This document shows, piece after piece, positions 61,388-64,000 of a DNA stretch of 64,000 nucleotides; within the stretch, counting starts at the first letter, position 1; the number at the start of each line of letters is the position of its first letter. Made by a program: the position numbers and the translations under genes. Source of the DNA: Roseovarius salinarum (GTDB taxonomy: Bacteria > Pseudomonadota > Alphaproteobacteria > Rhodobacterales > Rhodobacteraceae); NCBI RefSeq assembly GCF_002834145.1, contig NZ_PHNT01000007.1, positions 1 through 64,000 of the forward strand, read 5' to 3'. The notes under the pieces are model-generated. The model worked only from the letters and a program-made list of their open reading frames with translations. It was not told the origin of the DNA and did not search any database.

Positions 61388-62140
61388 GTGGCCGATGCCG
61401 CGCATCTCCTGTCGCTGCCGTGGCTCGTGGCGGCGGTGCTGGCGATCGTGTTCGTCGCCGCCATCGTGCAGATCAACCTCGGCATGGGGTTCGGGCTGAC
61501 CGCGGCGCCGCTTCTGGCACTGCTCGATCCCGCGCTGGTGCCGGTGCCCACGCTGGCGCTGGGGCTGATGACGGCCAGCTGGGGGGCGTGGCGCGAACGT
61601 GAACACGTCCAGTGGCGCGAGGTCGCAGTCGGCGTGCCGGGCCGTATCGCGGGCGTGGCCGCCGGCGCCGGGCTGCTGGTGGTGATGCCGGGGCCGCGGG
61701 GCTTCATGCTGGCCTTCGGCACGATGATCGCGCTGGCCGTGGTCCTGTCGGCAGCCGGATGGCGGATGCGGTTTTCCACCGCGTCGCTGCTGGGGATGAG
61801 CACGCTGTCGGGACTGATGGGCACGCTGACCTCGGTCGGGGCGCCGCCGATGGCGCTGATCTACCAGCACCGCGCGGCGCAGCAGGCCCGGCCGACCATG
61901 GCGGCCTTCTTCGCGGTGGGCTGCGTGTTCTCGCTGACCGGGTTGGCGCTGTCGGGCTGGGCGGGGCCTGACGACCTTCTGCTCGTTGCGATCATGGCGC
62001 CGGCGATGCTGGCCGGGATCGCCGTGGCGCGGCGGCTGGGCCGCCGCTTCGACCGGCGCTTCCGCCCTGCCCTTCTGTCGGTCAGCGCCATTGCCGCCGT
62101 CATCCTGATCCTGCGGGGCCTCGGGGGACTGGGCGTTTGA
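61388..62140 (+). CDS. TSUP (TauE/SafE-family) permease
   Basis: A 250-residue membrane protein with about eight helices and a TSUP-type layout: the INLGMGFGLTAAPLLALLDPALV motif stands in the first half, and LSGLMGTLTSVGAPPMALIY in the second. It starts with GTG 61388, four bases after dctM. Members of this family move sulfite, sulfonates or organic anions, usually outward. In this cluster it could export a small acid product. It overlaps the next gene by 4 bases. Confidence 0.82.
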   Translation: MADAAHLLSLPWLVAAVLAIVFVAAIVQINLGMGFGLTAAPLLALLDPALVPVPTLALGLMTASWGAWREREHVQWREVAVGVPGRIAGVAAGAGLLVVMPGPRGFMLAFGTMIALAVVLSAAGWRMRFSTASLLGMSTLSGLMGTLTSVGAPPMALIYQHRAAQQARPTMAAFFAVGCVFSLTGLALSGWAGPDDLLLVAIMAPAMLAGIAVARRLGRRFDRRFRPALLSVSAIAAVILILRGLGGLGV

Positions 62141-63072
62141 GCCGCGCGCTCGCGCCATTCGTGCTGGCCGCGCGACACGCGCGCGGGCTGCTGGTCTGCG
62201 GGCTTCTGGCGGGCGTCGCGCTGCCCGGGGCGGCACAGGCGATCAAGCCGTGGCTGGCCGAGCTGGTCGCGGCCTCTCTGTTCTTCGCCGCCCTGCGCAT
62301 CGGCCCGCGCGAGGCACTGGGCGCGGCGCGGGACCTGCCGCGCACGCTCGGGCTGGTCGCGGCCCTGCAACTGGCGCTGCCGGTCGCGGTGCTGCTGGTC
62401 TGCGCCGCGATGGGCTGGCGCGACACCCTGCCGGCGCTGGGGCTCGCGCTGATGCTCGCCGCACCGCCGATCGCCGGCAGCCCCAGCCTGACGGTGCTGG
62501 TGGGGCACAACCCGGCCCCGGCATTGCGTCTTCTGGTGCTGGGCACCTTGCTGGTGCCGCTGACGGTTCTGCCCACGCTCTGGCTGATGCCGGTTCTGGG
62601 CACGCCGGCCGCGGTGCTGGCGGCCGCGGCGCGCCTGCTGCTGGTGATCGGGATCGCGGTGGCCGCGGCCCTGGTTGTGCGCGGGTGGCTGATGCCGGCC
62701 CCGGCGCCGCGCACCGTCGCCGCGCTGGACGGCATGGGCGTGCTTTTCCTGACGGCGGTGATCCTCGGGCTGATGTCGGCGCTGGGCCCGGCGCTGCGCG
62801 AGGCACCCTTGACGCTGCTGGGGTGGCTGGCCGCCGCGATGACGGTCAACCTGGGGATGCAGGTGGCGGTGAAACTGCTGCACGCCCCAAGGCGCGGTGA
62901 CCACGACGCAGCCGTGCCCCATGCCATCGCCGCGGGCAACCGCAACATCGCGCTGTTCCTTGTCGCCCTTCCGCCCGATGTGACGGGGCCTTTGCTGGTC
63001 TTCATCGGTTGCTACCAGGTGCCGATGTATCTGACACCGCTGCTGCTGGGACGGTTCTATGCGCCCCGCTGA
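62137..63072 (+). CDS. Bile-acid:sodium-symporter-like (BASS) membrane protein
   Basis: A 311-residue protein with nine to ten helices. GNRNIALFLVALP near the C-terminus matches the BASS-family helix in which G-N-x-N is conserved, and LAAPPIAGSPSLTVLVG resembles the crossing-helix motif. The start is TTG 62137, overlapping the TSUP stop codon (TTGA). BASS proteins carry organic acids with sodium. Specificity unknown. The gene ends 90 bases before pxpB. Confidence 0.72.
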   Translation: MSRALAPFVLAARHARGLLVCGLLAGVALPGAAQAIKPWLAELVAASLFFAALRIGPREALGAARDLPRTLGLVAALQLALPVAVLLVCAAMGWRDTLPALGLALMLAAPPIAGSPSLTVLVGHNPAPALRLLVLGTLLVPLTVLPTLWLMPVLGTPAAVLAAAARLLLVIGIAVAAALVVRGWLMPAPAPRTVAALDGMGVLFLTAVILGLMSALGPALREAPLTLLGWLAAAMTVNLGMQVAVKLLHAPRRGDHDAAVPHAIAAGNRNIALFLVALPPDVTGPLLVFIGCYQVPMYLTPLLLGRFYAPR

Positions 63073-63162
63073 AACCGTGCGCCGCATCCGCCTGCCGGAT
63101 GGCCATCGCCACGGCCGGTGTGTATCGTCCCCCCACGCCGAGACGACGAGGGCCCCTTGGCA

Positions 63163-63933
63163 ATGAGCGCGGCAACGGACGACACCGCCGAGGCCACCGG
63201 GACGCCCGGCTGGCCGCGCATCCGCACGGTCGGGGTGGACGGCATGCTGGTCAGCTTCGGCGACAGGCTGAGCGAGCCGGCCAACCGTGCCGCGCTGGCG
63301 TTCCGCGGCGCGCTGGACCGCGCGGGCTGGGACGGGGTCGAGGAAACCTCGACCTCGCTCGTCTCGGCCTACCTGCGGTTCGATCCGCTCTGGACGGATC
63401 ACGGCGCCATGCGCGCCGCGCTGGAGACACTTCTGGCCGAGCGTGACTGGTACGCCGCCCCGCTGCCGGAGGGCCGGCGCCTGTGGCGCATCCCGACCGT
63501 TTACGGCACCGACCTCGCCCCGCAGCTAGAGGCCGCGGCGCAGGCCGCCGGAATGACGCCGGAGGCGGCGGTCGAGTCCCTGTCGCGGACGCGCGTTCGC
63601 GTGCAGACCATCGGCTTCGCGCCCGGCCAGCCCTACCTTGGCGAGCTGGACGAGGCCTGGGACATCCCGCGCCAGAAGGAACTGACGCCGCGCGTGCCCG
63701 AGGCCGCGCTGACCGTGGCGATCCGCCAGCTCGTCCTGTTCTCGGTCAGCACGCCCACCGGCTGGCGCCACGTCGGGCAGACCGCCTTCCGCCTGTTCCG
63801 GCCGGACTCCGACACGCCCTTCGTGCTGCGCCCGGGCGACGAGGTGCTGTTCGACGCGGTCGGGCGCGAGACACTGGAGGCCATGCGCCGCGACGGCCCG
63901 GACGGCGGCGCCCGTCCGGAGGCCATCGCATGA
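63163..63933 (+). CDS. pxpB: 5-oxoprolinase subunit PxpB (KipI-like)
   Basis: A 256-residue carboxyltransferase-type protein. The PxpB/KipI pattern is present: IRTVGVDGMLVSFGD at the start, then WRIPTVYGTDLAPQLEAAA and VQTIGFAPGQPYLGEL, and the end TAFRLFRPDSDTPFVLRPGDEVLF. With PxpA and PxpC it hydrolyses 5-oxoproline to glutamate using ATP. ATG 63163. It overlaps pxpC by 4 bases (ATGA). PxpA (LamB/YcsF) is not in this window and may lie just beyond the right edge. Confidence 0.9.
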   Translation: MSAATDDTAEATGTPGWPRIRTVGVDGMLVSFGDRLSEPANRAALAFRGALDRAGWDGVEETSTSLVSAYLRFDPLWTDHGAMRAALETLLAERDWYAAPLPEGRRLWRIPTVYGTDLAPQLEAAAQAAGMTPEAAVESLSRTRVRVQTIGFAPGQPYLGELDEAWDIPRQKELTPRVPEAALTVAIRQLVLFSVSTPTGWRHVGQTAFRLFRPDSDTPFVLRPGDEVLFDAVGRETLEAMRRDGPDGGARPEAIA

Positions 63934-64000
63934 GCCGCGCCCTGATCGTCCACCGCGCGGGTCCCGGCGTGACCGTGCAGGACCTCGGGCGCCCCGGCTA
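63930..64000 (+). CDS. pxpC: 5-oxoprolinase subunit PxpC, partial (N-terminus)
   Basis: Only the first 23 residues are in the window. They read a hydrophobic strand followed by GPGVTVQDLGRPGY, the hallmark start of PxpC/biotin-dependent carboxyltransferase-like proteins. ATG 63930 overlaps the pxpB stop codon (ATGA). The gene continues past the right edge. Confidence 0.88.
   Translation, partial: MSRALIVHRAGPGVTVQDLGRPG

Overview
The window is a high-GC stretch of an alphaproteobacterial chromosome, most likely from the order Rhodobacterales (Paracoccaceae/Roseobacteraceae). The evidence is the gene content and order: coaBC-dut-moeB, an RpoH2-type heat-shock sigma factor, ccr and ecm of the ethylmalonyl-CoA pathway, an HvrA-type H-NS protein, glnD and murJ close together, TIGR02186 beside a TauE permease, and a TRAP transporter cluster. 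Translational coupling by 4-base overlaps (ATGA, GTGA, TTGA) is very common. No rRNA, tRNA or CRISPR array was seen.

Regions. (1) 1-5.7 kb is a variable stretch. It holds small membrane or periplasmic proteins, two 61-residue membrane paralogues, a dead RAYT transposase fragment, three REP-like palindromes, a DUF2442 protein and an AT-rich ClpP-fold periplasmic protein that looks foreign. (2) 5.7-22.6 kb is conserved core: lepA, moeB, dut, coaBC, rpoH2 with a ChaN-family gene, cobU/cobC, comM, gshB, yraN/rsmI, an LpoA-like lipoprotein and glnD. (3) 22.6-29.1 kb is an accessory insert between glnD and murJ. It contains a decayed IS5-family transposase, a membrane glycosyltransferase-like protein, an SGNH-like exported protein, a decayed second copy of the glnD 3' end, and a two-gene cassette made of an acidic repeat protein and a methyltransferase with a regulatory domain. 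(4) 29.1-49.9 kb returns to core and house-keeping functions: murJ, an inactive rhomboid, trpS, two VOC proteins, a branched-chain aminotransferase, nfuA-tsaB-rimI, TauE/TIGR02186, a RecD2-like helicase, ccr/PlsB-like/ecm, an H-NS protein, and an enoyl-CoA hydratase with an acyl-CoA synthetase. (5) 50-64 kb is a catabolic and transport cluster around a GntR regulator. It contains an M24 (ectoine hydrolase-like) enzyme, gamma-glutamyltransferase, an Asp/Glu racemase-family enzyme, a ThDP enzyme, an enolase-superfamily enzyme, a DadA-like oxidase, a DctPQM TRAP transporter, two further permeases and 5-oxoprolinase subunits PxpB and PxpC (cut by the window end).

The most unusual unit is the cassette at 26.3-28.5 kb. 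The repeat protein carries at least six copies of the motif [D/E]-x-F-x-K and a 24-bp tandem repeat, and it sits directly upstream of a methyltransferase of the regulatory-domain type; I propose an enzyme and substrate pair. Regulatory signals worth noting are an exact Irr-type iron control element before nfuA, two CtrA half-sites before comM, a possible sigma-E promoter before rpoH2, and a GntR palindrome between the divergent arms of the catabolic cluster.

Start codons were chosen by Shine-Dalgarno spacing, family length and overlap with the upstream gene. Function calls rest on motifs and family memory, not on searches.
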